DNA of 64,000 nucleotides from Chrysophaeum taylorii (taxonomy: Eukaryota; Sar; Pelagophyceae; Pelagomonadales; Pelagomonadaceae). The stretch covers positions 1-64,000 of the forward strand of contig JAQMWT010000133.1 in assembly GCA_029834535.1 (NCBI GenBank), written 5' to 3'. The position numbers and the translations under genes were made by a program. The notes below the pieces were generated by a model. That model searched no databases. It was not told the origin of the DNA and worked only from the letters and a program-made list of their open reading frames with translations. Below, in pieces: positions 1 through 10,572 of the stretch (its first letter is position 1; each line of letters begins with the position of its first letter).

Positions 1-330
1 TCTCTCTACTTTGGCTCCTAGCATGAAGGCTCAAGGGACCTCCCCTCCCCATCGGACATGTCGTTCAGGCGTAACAGTCCCATACTTGGAAGATTCGGGC
101 CTCTGCTTATTCATCCCTATCAAATACCCCGGACAGCCGACTAAGGCTAAGCTATCCAGCCATCTTGGTTCCGTATACGCTCACGTACGTACAGTTAAAA
201 AAAAAACGAAGCCGCCTACATCAGTTTCCCGGACCGCCATATCGCCGATGGATTTACCAAACCCTTTGGACTCCACTTTGTTAGCAGATTTCCGCACGTT
301 ACTCGGTCTTACACCATCCCAGTCCAACAA

Positions 331-1920
331 GTGGTTATCATTACCCCTCCATTATGGTCCGAAATTACGTTTAAACTAACCCTGCTATGCACAAGTTACT
401 GGCTTGCTACATTGAAATGCCTACATAATGTTGGATATGGAATTCTCTCATGGATGACTCCCACTAAAAACAAAGATGCTGGCGAGCCGACGCCACTCTA
501 CCATGAACCGGGGTCGCGGTGGTGGTATATTTCACTGTCTCCACCTTTTAATGCTCTAACTCCAAGCGTTGCACCGAAACTAGTTCCCCTAATCGGAAAC
601 ATCAAACCTATTTGTGGGTGGCGCAAAAAAAAGGGACATCAATCGACGCCCAAAGCAGCTGCCCAACAACAGTCTAAATCGCAAGCAACAAAGTCCGAGT
701 ATTTCCTGCTCAAACATTGTAAATTTGACGTATTAGCGATGATGTCCGGGAACGTTACTGCCCTTGGCTCATCACCACCCAACTTCCTTATTCCGCAACA
801 CAAGGACCCCCAGTGCTGGTTTAAGTCTTTGCAGCAGCTGCTTACGGAAGCACAACAGACAGAGTTTGTAGACAATGTCCAATATCTCAGCTCCGTGTTG
901 TGTGTCAAGACTAAGCGTATCCGAAACGCCCCCGCTATATCTCCTAACGAAGGAATCCGTCTTCATCGCTTCCCACCCATTAAAGGGGTTGTCAAAGTAC
1001 ATGTGACGTGTACAAAGTGCTACAATAAAGTTGATGCGCCAGGCACACCAGTCGTGCTCACCATTTGTAATGAAGATGAACTTAAAACTGACAGGATTCG
1101 CCAAATTATTGAGGATCATCTCGCGTCTGAACAACATGCATCCCACTGCTTCGACGTACCGCGCCCTTTCTTCTTGTTGATTTGTGCGCTGTGCGATCGG
1201 TCACATCATGGGATAGCTTTAATTCGCAACAGTCAGCAGCCCTTCCAACTTTCCTGCTTTAACGATCCAGCGGCCCACATCAGGGCTATAATCCTCCGCC
1301 TTGGAAAGTCTATTGCTATTAATAGGCAGCTCAAAGAGGCAATCATGCAGACTGCGACATCCCTTAAAGTTGATGCCTCTAAAATCATTGTTAACCTTGA
1401 CGATAGCACCGTGCTTTTACTTCAGCTGCCCTTTATCTCGAGTGTAAATCTTGAGATTCTTGTAGCAGCTTGGTCTTTGTTACATTCTGTTGAAGATAAA
1501 GTATGTGTAGTAACCAACCAGGATGAGCTGCTTAACGTGCTTGTCGAACGCTTCGTTAATGATGTTTCCCACCAATTTAACGCAATCTTCTCCGAGACGT
1601 TACCGCCAATGCTTAATTATTTTCGTCAACTATCACCTATACAGCAAGCTGCCTTTGAAAATGTGCTAATCCAGGTTGCGTACCCTTCGGACATAAGTGA
1701 TGTCTTTTCAGATGATACTTCTTCTGAAGATGTTTCGCCGGAGCCGATCGACAATCCACCCGCTGAACCCACGCTAGATAAAACTAACGATAATATGACT
1801 GAATCTTTACATCAATTAAAAGAAGAGGTTCGGTCTTTATCCTTGCGTCTCACTAATACCGAACAGCAATTGAAGGCGCAAGAGCAACAACTATCGCTTG
1901 CATTAACATCTCTCACATAG
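331..1920 (+). CDS. Putative USP-like cysteine peptidase with coiled-coil tail
   Basis: The frame opens at 331 without an ATG; its first ATG is at 454. It contains a possible ubiquitin-specific-protease signature. Near 811 the residues CWFKSLQQLL resemble a C19 Cys box. CTKC and CALC pairs could form a zinc ribbon. Near 1200-1260 a SHHGIALI...CFND stretch resembles the His/Asp box. After about residue 470 the protein is acidic and ends in a heptad-like coiled coil. Base composition is more AT-rich than the host genes to the right, and the fossil tail of an LTR-type pol lies downstream, so it may be cargo of that element. The USP assignment is motif-based inference from weak matches. Confidence 0.4.
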   Translation: MVIITPPLWSEITFKLTLLCTSYWLATLKCLHNVGYGILSWMTPTKNKDAGEPTPLYHEPGSRWWYISLSPPFNALTPSVAPKLVPLIGNIKPICGWRKKKGHQSTPKAAAQQQSKSQATKSEYFLLKHCKFDVLAMMSGNVTALGSSPPNFLIPQHKDPQCWFKSLQQLLTEAQQTEFVDNVQYLSSVLCVKTKRIRNAPAISPNEGIRLHRFPPIKGVVKVHVTCTKCYNKVDAPGTPVVLTICNEDELKTDRIRQIIEDHLASEQHASHCFDVPRPFFLLICALCDRSHHGIALIRNSQQPFQLSCFNDPAAHIRAIILRLGKSIAINRQLKEAIMQTATSLKVDASKIIVNLDDSTVLLLQLPFISSVNLEILVAAWSLLHSVEDKVCVVTNQDELLNVLVERFVNDVSHQFNAIFSETLPPMLNYFRQLSPIQQAAFENVLIQVAYPSDISDVFSDDTSSEDVSPEPIDNPPAEPTLDKTNDNMTESLHQLKEEVRSLSLRLTNTEQQLKAQEQQLSLALTSLT

Positions 1921-2454
1921 ATGCAAGAGACTTACGAAAATTTAAACACCCAAGTGATTGAGAACATCAATCATGTGTCTCTATTAGACAACATCTTGTC
2001 AAGTCTTCAGATGCATCAGGACATCATAATCCCGTCCTCTGCTGTATTTGTCCATATCATTTCTCGGTCACTTATCTCATCTATTGGACAGCTCCCTCCA
2101 GATACGTATAATGAGGCTCAACAAGTTCAAATCGACGCAGCAGCTCATCATCTCCATGCAGCTATGTCTGATGCAAATGATCGTGTTATTCCTGCATTGG
2201 ATCTACACGCTTTTACTCCCGACTCTGCTATGTCTTTCCTTTCATCTGTCATATCACCCTTGGTTACCTTGAGTGATGCAATGACTACGCACAATACTAA
2301 CACTACTAACGACCCACCATCTGATGTTCATAATTCATCTTCTCCAGAGTTAAAGGAACTGGATGATAATAGCGAAGACGAATTGGACCATACATCTGAC
2401 GTGGATACTGATACAGCTTCTTTGCGTAACATTACAACACGCTCGACATCATAA
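1921..2454 (+). CDS. Hypothetical acidic protein
   Basis: A 177-residue ORF directly follows the USP-like ORF. It has a helical N-terminal two thirds and a Ser/Asp/Glu/Thr-rich C-terminal tail. I recognise no family. Its AT-rich composition matches the preceding ORF and differs from host genes such as RFC1, so the two probably belong to the same locus or element. The 2455-2833 gap that follows is pyrimidine-rich and holds no recognisable gene. Confidence 0.35.
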   Translation: MQETYENLNTQVIENINHVSLLDNILSSLQMHQDIIIPSSAVFVHIISRSLISSIGQLPPDTYNEAQQVQIDAAAHHLHAAMSDANDRVIPALDLHAFTPDSAMSFLSSVISPLVTLSDAMTTHNTNTTNDPPSDVHNSSSPELKELDDNSEDELDHTSDVDTDTASLRNITTRSTS

Positions 2455-2833
2455 TTAGTTTGTCCTGTTCTGTTGTTGTTTGTTCCATTGTCCACTGTTG
2501 TCATGTATATTGCACAAGTTCCGCCTCAAGAGCGTCTGAAATGCATAAACTGTTTCCACACGTTGAGGGGGTCCAGAGAGCTACACTATTATGTGTGCGA
2601 CACTGGAACATTTTCACACCTCTCTCTACACGAGGGTTTTCTCTCCGTAATACGGCTTTCCCTCTTTCTTCCTTTTCCTTACCCTTCCGCCCCTTTTCTT
2701 TCACGACTATGAAGAACCCAGTCTGAAGCTCTTTTCCAACATGGAGTAGGCCTCCAGGTGCGTACCGTCGGGTACGGGGTTTTCTGTTTAATTAACAGAG
2801 ACTTCGTTCCCCGTTGTCAGTGTAAACGCTTCT

Positions 2834-3853
2834 ATGGGACCTAATGTCCTTAAGGAGTTAGGGCCTAAATCCCTACCTTGTGTAGTAGCATGTGACAAGC
2901 GGAATGGTCTGTACACGCCTAAGACTGCACGCAGTCTCTACCATGTACCCGGAGAGGGTCAAATCTCTCCAGCCCGTCTGCTGCCGAAGACTCGCTCCGA
3001 TGCAGACGCTGAGACTCGTGAAAGATCGAAGTATTATACGAAGATCGTCAACGACGCTCGTAATAAAGCTATGAAGAAACAACGACTGGCTTACAACGCC
3101 GATCATGTCGATGTAGAATATAAGGAGGGATCGCATGTTTTGCTCTATATTCCTTTCCTTCAAAACAAGCTTCGACCGGAATGGCGAGGACCGTTTATTA
3201 TCAAGGAACGCCTTTTCCCGGTCACCTATAGGATTGAGTCTCTCGACTCTCCGCCCGAAGAACGACGTGTTCATGTTAGTCAGATCACGCCTGTGATGGT
3301 TCCTCCGATCGTTGATCAAGCCATCCGCAAACCCGAAGAAACTTTCCGCGACGATTATCAGCACGGTAAGTTTGTTGTTTTCCGGATTCCTGACCGGAAG
3401 CGCTCTGATTGGCGCAAGAAGATCTACGTTCCTGAAGTTTACGAGCCTTACGATTACCAGAATGATCGTGCTGCTCTACGCTTCTACTCCGATTTGGGTC
3501 CGAATGACGATGTCGCTTATTTCAAGCCGACCTCTCACCTTTCGAACCGCAAGCTTAAGCCTGAGTACAAGGACGTTGACGGTCGCAGTTTCACCGTTTC
3601 ACCGACAAGTCCAAGATCTCATCCAGCACAACTCCTTGTGTCACGGATTTCGCTCCGCACGAGATTGATGTGTTGGTCCCCAAGTTCACTTTACGCAGTG
3701 GTCGAGTTCCCGAACCGATTATCACCCGCGCTTACAAGAAGATTCGTGCACGAGATGCTCGTAAGGCGAAGCCGGCTCCTCGCGCTAGCCGCTCGCTGGG
3801 GCAGCTCGTATTCTCACCAGGGGAGTCCTGTGGCGGAAACTCCCTCCTCCTAA
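2834..3853 (+). mobile_element. Fossil Ty3/gypsy-like LTR retrotransposon, 3' part of pol
   Basis: The translated product resembles the C-terminal end of a Ty3/gypsy integrase: a helical segment rich in Lys/Arg and Asn/Ala, then a VLLY motif and a W-R-GPF stretch followed by VTYRIE, and a basic region. Only this portion of pol is visible, and I could not find paired LTRs, so the element is an incomplete, broken fossil. The ORFs at 331-2454 might be its upstream cargo, but this is not shown. Age cannot be judged without LTRs. Confidence 0.6.
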
Positions 3854-4722
3854 GGCTTACCCCTCCTTTAGCCCCCCCCTTATCAGGGGTACCCTACTCC
3901 GATCTGATGATGTCAGTTTTCTCTGTGACATCATCTTCCTTTTCTGTGACATACGTCACCCTGATTTCTGTGATTCAAGAGTATCTTAATCATAAAGCAA
4001 CAGCCGATCCTCAAGTTGTGAGGATCAGGCAAGGAAGTTGTTTGTGGTTGTGTGGCGGGAGAACGGCCTTCCAGTCCGGCGACTCGATCAAGAGCACGGG
4101 CGTGAGCGGCGAACCTAGACTCGAAGGTGAGCCTAGGTAAGGAAATTTCCCCGTCCGCCACAGTAATAATTTTGAATGACGTGCAGAAGAAGATCCTCAA
4201 GCCGACGGCCCAGGACCTGACGTGCCGCGAGATCCTGAGAGACGCCGGCGGCGAAGGGGCGACGCAGAAGCTCGCCGCGCGCAAGCTCAACGGCCTCGGC
4301 ATCGTCAAGGCGCACTGCGGCGTCGCCAACGATCCAGGCCGCATCGCCTAGCTCGAACGCGCAGCGAGACTCGCCTCTTCGGTCTCCGGAATTACGCGCG
4401 TCAGCCAAGCGGTGAAAAAATCGAAAAAGGTAGCTCCGCAAGCCAGTCTACTCGACCTCGCGCCCAAGGCGGTCGCCATACTCAAATCCAAAGGCAGCGA
4501 CGTCACAAAGATCACGGTCCGCGAGATCACCTCCATCCTCGGCCGCTACTTCGGCGTAGCCGAGCCCATGGTTTGACAAAGCGGCCCACGTCAAGGCCCT
4601 GCAGGACGCCATTGAGGCCAAACCTGACGCCCTCAGCGCGGTCCAGTTGGCCGACACCGGCACGCTCGGCCCGGACGCCGAGCCCGACGACGACGATATC
4701 GACGAAAAAATCCTTTGGTTGA
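3854..4722. other. Decayed coding-like DNA, unclassified
   Basis: From about 4150 to 4730 the plus strand has short open stretches of Lys/Ala-rich and then Asp-rich protein-like sequence ending in DDDDIDEKI, split across frames. It looks like the relic of a basic protein gene with an acidic tail. I recognise no family. Nothing clear is seen at 3854-4150. Confidence 0.3.
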
Positions 4723-4862
4723 AAAACTAGCCCTCTCGAAGAGCGGCAACCGGATCCATCGAGCCTATTTGAATGTGGGGGGATCATGAACTAAAACTAG
4801 CCCTCTCGAAGAGCGGCAACCGGTTCCATCGAGCCTATTTGAATGTGGGGGGATCATGAACT
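4723..4862. repeat. Two-copy tandem repeat, 70-bp unit
   Basis: The stretch from AAAACTAGCCCTCTCGAAGA to GGGGGGATCATGAACT occurs twice head to tail with a 70-bp period. The copies differ by one base (cggatcc versus cggttcc), so the duplication is recent. It lies at the 3' end of the minus-strand beta-helix gene, whose predicted stop at 4835 falls inside the second copy. Confidence 0.9.
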
Positions 4863-7800
4863 TCAAAGTCTACGACCTCCTCGTTATCGGGCCTGGAAGA
4901 TAAGGAGGCATGGGTTATTTTCTTGGAGATGCCCTCGCGGAATTCCGTGACCGTCGACTTGAGCAGGAAGATTGCTTTTGACCTGTGCTCAAATGATACG
5001 AGAGTAAGAGACGCACGTACTCGCTGCGGAGGTCCCGAAATGCGAGATACAGAGCCCAGAGAATAACGCAGGGAATGAGGAGGACCATGAAAATGTCGGC
5101 GCCCGCGAGGGACGCGCTCTCTGTCGAAATCCCAAAGAGCATGACGTTGAGAACGAGGGAGAGCCACTGGACGCCTTGATACAGCAAGTTGTCGCTGTCC
5201 TGCAGGAATGGCGTAAACGCGTAGTAAAATCGCGTCGACCCGATCGCGAGGGCAGCCGAAATGAGCATCGTCGTAGACGGCGACGCGGTCACGACCATGG
5301 GCGTACACGTCACGATCATTCGCCGGAGCGACCTGCGAGAGAGTGTCTCTTCTGTTTGAACGACAGAACGGCGCCGGGAGCTCGCTCGACGACTTCCCAC
5401 CTACGACGACGATGACGCGGTACGAGTGATAGAAGGTGGGCGCACCAGAAGTATTCCAGGCGATAGACGCACCACAGCGGGCGGCTCGCGACGACAGCGG
5501 GGTTGAGATTGCGCGCGTCGGCCGTTTGGGAGATGCGCTCTTTGTACTCGTTAATGGACCTGTCTAGATCGACGCGGACGCGCTCGCCGTCGACGAGCGG
5601 ACCGAGGATGTGACGGGACCTCCAGAGAATAAGAAAGTACCAACAAGGGCATCCGACGACGAAGACGGCGATGCAAAGGCCCGCGTAGATGCTCCACGCG
5701 TTCCAAGTGGGACCCTCCGCGCGGAGCACGGGATCGACGCGGAGAAAGGCGACCTTGGCACCGTTGGGCCGCGCCGCGTTGGGGTCGTCGAGCTCGTCGT
5801 ACGCGAAGCACGAGATGATGCTCAGCGTTATCATCGGGTAGCAGACATAAGTGATGAGGATGCCGCACCGCGTCGCGACGTCACAAACGTGGCGGGGTTG
5901 CTCTTGTTCTTGTTCTTGTTCGGCCGGAGAGAGGCGCCGCTTGGAGATCTGGCGGTGCACCGACTTCCTGGTGTGATTCGACGCGACGCTGAGGAGGACG
6001 ACGATTGCCGTCAGAACGACGGGACCGACCGTCATCGCGGCGAGGCTATGGTAGTACGTGTAGCGTTTGAAAGACCGGAGGCAGTTCCCAGGAACCGAGA
6101 GGGTGAAGACCCGGAGGAAGCCGAGCGAGCGCGCGAAGTTTTGAGGAAGGACGAGATCCGGCGCCGCGAGCGGCAGCGCGGCGTACTGCTGGAGCGCGAC
6201 GAAGACGGCGCGCCACTTGAGACGCAACTTGTTCAAGAGCCGCACGACGAGGGCGGTGCGGCGGTCGTCCTTGGCGTCATTTTTTTGATGCTGCATTTTC
6301 GCGGTCATGGATGCGCCCGGCCCGGCGAGGAGCGCAACGAGGCCGACGGCCAACGCGACCGTCGCCGTCCTCATAGCAAATCCTTGGCTTTTGTAGTCGG
6401 CGCACGTGTGGCACTTGTAGCTTCCTTTGTCGTAGTAGTAGTCGCGCTTGCACACCTGGCACCGAGGTCCGCGGGCCTTGGCGTCGCAGTCGACGCGCTC
6501 GCCCTCGGTTGCTTTCCCGCAGGCAGCGTTGTCCCTGCCGCCGTCGCACAGCACGGGCCTGTATGCCCACGCGCTCATCCGCATGTACCCGGCTGACAAA
6601 GCGAGCCGCCCTTGGGGGCCGACGATACGGACCGAGAGTGGGAGGTCAGACCGTTCTTCGCAGTAGAGGCCGACGTAGTCTGCGCAGTCTTTGCACGTGC
6701 CGTCGACCCAAAATTCGCTCGATTTGCACGGCGAACACTCGACGACGCCAAAGTTGGTCGGGATTTCGACGTACCCCATGGGACATGCGGTGATGGAAAT
6801 TCGGGTGGGCGGCGAGACGAGACCGAAATCTTGAACTTCGAACGTGATCTCGACCGTCTCGCCTTGCGGCGCGAAGACGGTCAATCCCGCGAACGACGCG
6901 ACACCTAGGTCTGTCGTCGACTTGACGTTCGCCGCGTACGCGTCCGACGTGCTGTGGAGGAGGTTCGCTATGACGACCGTACTCGCGGTCTTGACTGTCT
7001 CGCCGTTGCGGTCGGCGAGTTGGACGCTCAGGACGGGGGTCACCTGGATCCCACTCGCGGCTCGCACGACATCCGACGTCGACGCGACGAGCCTGCGAGG
7101 CACACAAAATGATAGACAAAAAACGAGAGGTTGTTGTTGTTGTTGAGGAACACAAAACTCACGCTACGGGCGGCGTCGCGTCGAAGGCGCCAAACCCGGC
7201 GGTGTTGTTGAAGGCGATGATGTTGTCGAGGCCGGACGGGGGCGTCGCGTCGTTCCAGAATATAGCGCCGCCGCCGCCCGCGGCAAAATTTCCGGCGAAG
7301 ACGCACGCGGCCGACGTGCTGGAGCCAGTGTCGAAGGTCGCCATCGAGGTCGTCGTCGATCCCTCATCAAATTGCGGCTCGCGGTTATCGAGGACGATGC
7401 GCGGCTTTCCCGTCGTCGTCGTTGGGGAGAAGACGAGCGCGACAAGCGTGCCGCCGAACCACGTCCGTTGTACCGTCGAGTATGCCTCGATCTCGTAGGC
7501 GCCGCCGTCGTCCAAGCAAATTTCGTAGTCGAGCAGCGTCCCCGTCTGCGGCTGACCGATCAGCGCGGGTGTTCCGTTACTGAGGAGTGTGAAGTAGTTC
7601 TCTGCTCCGAACTCCGTGTTCTCGAAACAGACGCACCCGTCGCACGGGCCACCGTCGCCGTACGACGGAAGTGCCGATTTGCGCACCATATTGCAGATGC
7701 CCATGGTGCTGTCGCAATCTCGAACAAGCAAGGACCCGATCATCTCGACTTGGCGACAGACGGGCTCGATCTCCGACCAGTCAGCGACGACAACAATTCG

Positions 7801-10572
7801 GGAGCACTGCTGTAGGCCGTTCTCGAATCGTACGTCGCCGCCGTGGGCCGCGACACCCCCCCCGCCCGAGCCGAGTGCGACGTTGTCTAAAAATCGCGTC
7901 GTGCTGCTGACGTCGATAAACGAGTCGACGGCGTACAATCCTCCGCCCGAATCTAGGGCCTTGTTGCCTTGGAACGTGGCGCCGACCACCGAGACGCGGC
8001 CTTGCTGGCAGTTGGAGAAGCTTGCACCGCCACCCATCTCGTCGGCGACATTTCCGGCTACCACGACAGATTCGAGCGTCGCCTCGTTGACGGCGTCGAA
8101 CATTGCGCCGCCGCCGTCGCCATTAGCGGCACCGTTCTCCTCGAGCGTCGAGTTGGAGACGCTCGCGCTCGAGAGCATCGACGCGTAAATTCCGCCGCCG
8201 TCGCCGGCGCGGTTCCGCCGCACGGTGACGCCGTCGAGCTCGCAGGTTGACAAGACCCCGACGGCAATGCCTCCCCCCCGTCGTGATGCCTCGTTGCCTT
8301 GGATCACCACGCCGGTGGCGACGAACTTGGCCTCGTCTGCGACGGCAATTGCGCCGCCGTCCTCGAGCGCTGCGTTGCGACTGAACGCGAGGTGCTGGCC
8401 CGTCGACGCGACTCGAGCGACGTGCACCGAGGCGGCCGTGGCCGCGTGGACGCCGTCCGGGTGGTCGCGGCTCGTTTGATGCACGTCGAGGACGAGGTCG
8501 GCGGGCAAGTCGAGCGCCCACCGCGCCTCCCCCCAGGCCTCCGCATTCTTGGATGCTGTGTGAAGATCGTAGCGAGTTGCCTCGCGAGAAGCGTCGAGGC
8601 AGAACTCGGAGGTTGTGACGTCGCCGCTCCTTGGTCGGACCACCGTCAACTTACCGCGACCGTCGACGAATCGCTCGGAGGATGACGACGACGACGACGA
8701 GAGGAGCCACGCGTGCGCGAAGGAGGCATCGATGCTGTCGTCCGAGGTCCAATCGAGCCCCAGCACGGCGAAGCGGCAGGTGCGAGCTGCGTAGAGCGCG
8801 GCCCCGATGCCGGCGACGTGGACGGCCCCGCCCGAAGCAGACGCCACGTTGTCCTCGAACAACGTCGGACCCGCGAGGTGGACGACGCTGTCGCTCGCGG
8901 CAATGGCGCCGCCGTCCCCACCCATCGCCACGAGTTTGGTAAGCGCACACCCAACAAAACTCGCGCGCGACCCCTGCTCGACGACGATCCCGCCGCCCGG
9001 CCCCAATGCTTGGCACCGCGAAAAGCTCGAAGCCCGCGCCGTGATCGTCGACCCGCCCGTCGCGAAGACGCAGCCGCCGGATTGTTGAGCGTCGCAGTCT
9101 TCTACGCGGCTCTTGTTGTCGAGGTGGATGGTCGAACCGCCCGAGGCGAATATACATCCGCCGGCGGCGTTGGCAACAACAGCTGCGAAGTCCTTGACGA
9201 GGCTTGCGTCGACGACGCGAAACGAGCTCTCGCGCTCGGCAGTTACCGCGCGGCCGACGCCGTCCCGTAGTTCCGTGCCATCGGTAACCTTAAGCGCGGC
9301 GCGCTGAAGGAAAAACATTTCCTTGCTACCGCCGCCGCCTCGGAGCACTTTGGATCTCACGAAGGTGGCGGTGTTACACATCTTATGTGCGCAGTCGCTT
9401 TCGAGAACTGCGGCGAGCACGCTGCCCGTCGTGGTCGCAAACGAGTCAGCGATGAGCACGTCGGCCGCATGGAGTCGAATATTTTGCCCGAGCATCAAGA
9501 CACTTCCGCCGGCGACGCTCGCCGTGCAGCTCGTCATCGTCGAGTCGCTCAAGTTAATCCGCATCCCGACCCCCACTGCGAACACGCAGCCGCCGCGAAT
9601 GCCCGAGCTCCTGGCGAGCGACGAATTATCGAACATTTCGAAGGTAACGCCCGTGCTTATCATTACCGCCCCGCCACCATAATACCCCGACGAGTCGGTC
9701 ACAACCGTCCCGTCTCTTAGAGTAACGTTTGCCCGTGGTCCGGCGCCTATTCCGCCGCCCATCAGTGAAGACCCGAACGCAAACGTCGACGCTATGGCGT
9801 CAAGCACCCCACGCGTGTGCACGTACACCAGACCCCCTACCACGCCGCTCGCAGACAGCGTGATCGTCACGCCAACCAAAGTGAGCCGCGACGCGGTCAT
9901 GCCGAGGATGGCCCCGCCGTAGTAGGACGTCGCGCACTCGGAAAACGCCACGTGCCGTGCCTCCAACGTCCCCGCCGACCCGACGGCGACGCAGCCCCCG
10001 CCGATCCCGGCCGAGGCCGTGCCGCCGCGCACGACGAGGTCTTCTAGCGACAACGACCCTCGCTGCTCGACCGTAAAGAGCCGATGCGGCCCCTTAGCCT
10101 CGACGACTGCTCGCCGCGCCGAACCGCGGATCTTCAGCGGCTGGTGCCCACGTGCGACCAAGACGGCCGACCCTTCGATCGCAATGTCATCAGTCAGCTC
10201 GACCAACTGGCAACTTTGAGTAACTGCAGACTCTGCGATCTCCCGCAGCAGTCCCCCATCGCTGATGCGCGCTTCAGAGCAGTTCGTCGTTTGCGGCACC
10301 GCCGCGGGCACCTCGTACTCTTCGTTGTCGTTTGGGCACGTCGCATTCGCGCACTCGCAGAACTCTCCATTGAATACGACTTGGGACGCCAGGGTTTCGC
10401 CGGAAAGATCATCCGCACAGTTCGTGCCTAGCACAACCAGTTCCCAATCGTCGCATGACGCAACCAAGTAGCATCCCTCCGCCCTTGGCGCTGGGGTTGG
10501 TTGCCTGGTTACGTTTCTCACTGCCGCGGCCATCACGCCGACCTTTATTAACATCATCATCATCGTCATCAT
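4835..10572 (-). CDS. Large secreted beta-helix repeat protein with multi-pass C-terminus
   Basis: Proposed exons on the minus strand are 10572-7163, 7092-5446, 5332-5021 and 4982-4835. The introns are 70, 113 and 38 nt, all GT-AG, and the model closes in frame to 1,838 residues. The ATG is followed by a hydrophobic Met-rich leader compatible with a signal peptide. Residues of about 100-1130 are dozens of Gly-rich turns with GGA/GGG and short Ser/Thr/Val strands, typical of right-handed beta-helix or Pmp-like repeats. Exon 2 adds a Cys-rich domain with CxxC pairs and then several hydrophobic helices separated by basic loops, with more helices in exon 3. This layout matches a surface or endomembrane protein family common in algae and oomycetes. 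The ligand is unknown. The 38-nt intron is the least certain junction. Confidence 0.75.

Noticed and set aside
5610-6596. 328-codon open frame on the plus strand
   Set aside because: It lies antisense to exon 2 of the beta-helix gene, is rich in Arg/Glu/Asp as expected from the complementary GC-rich frame, and has no domain.
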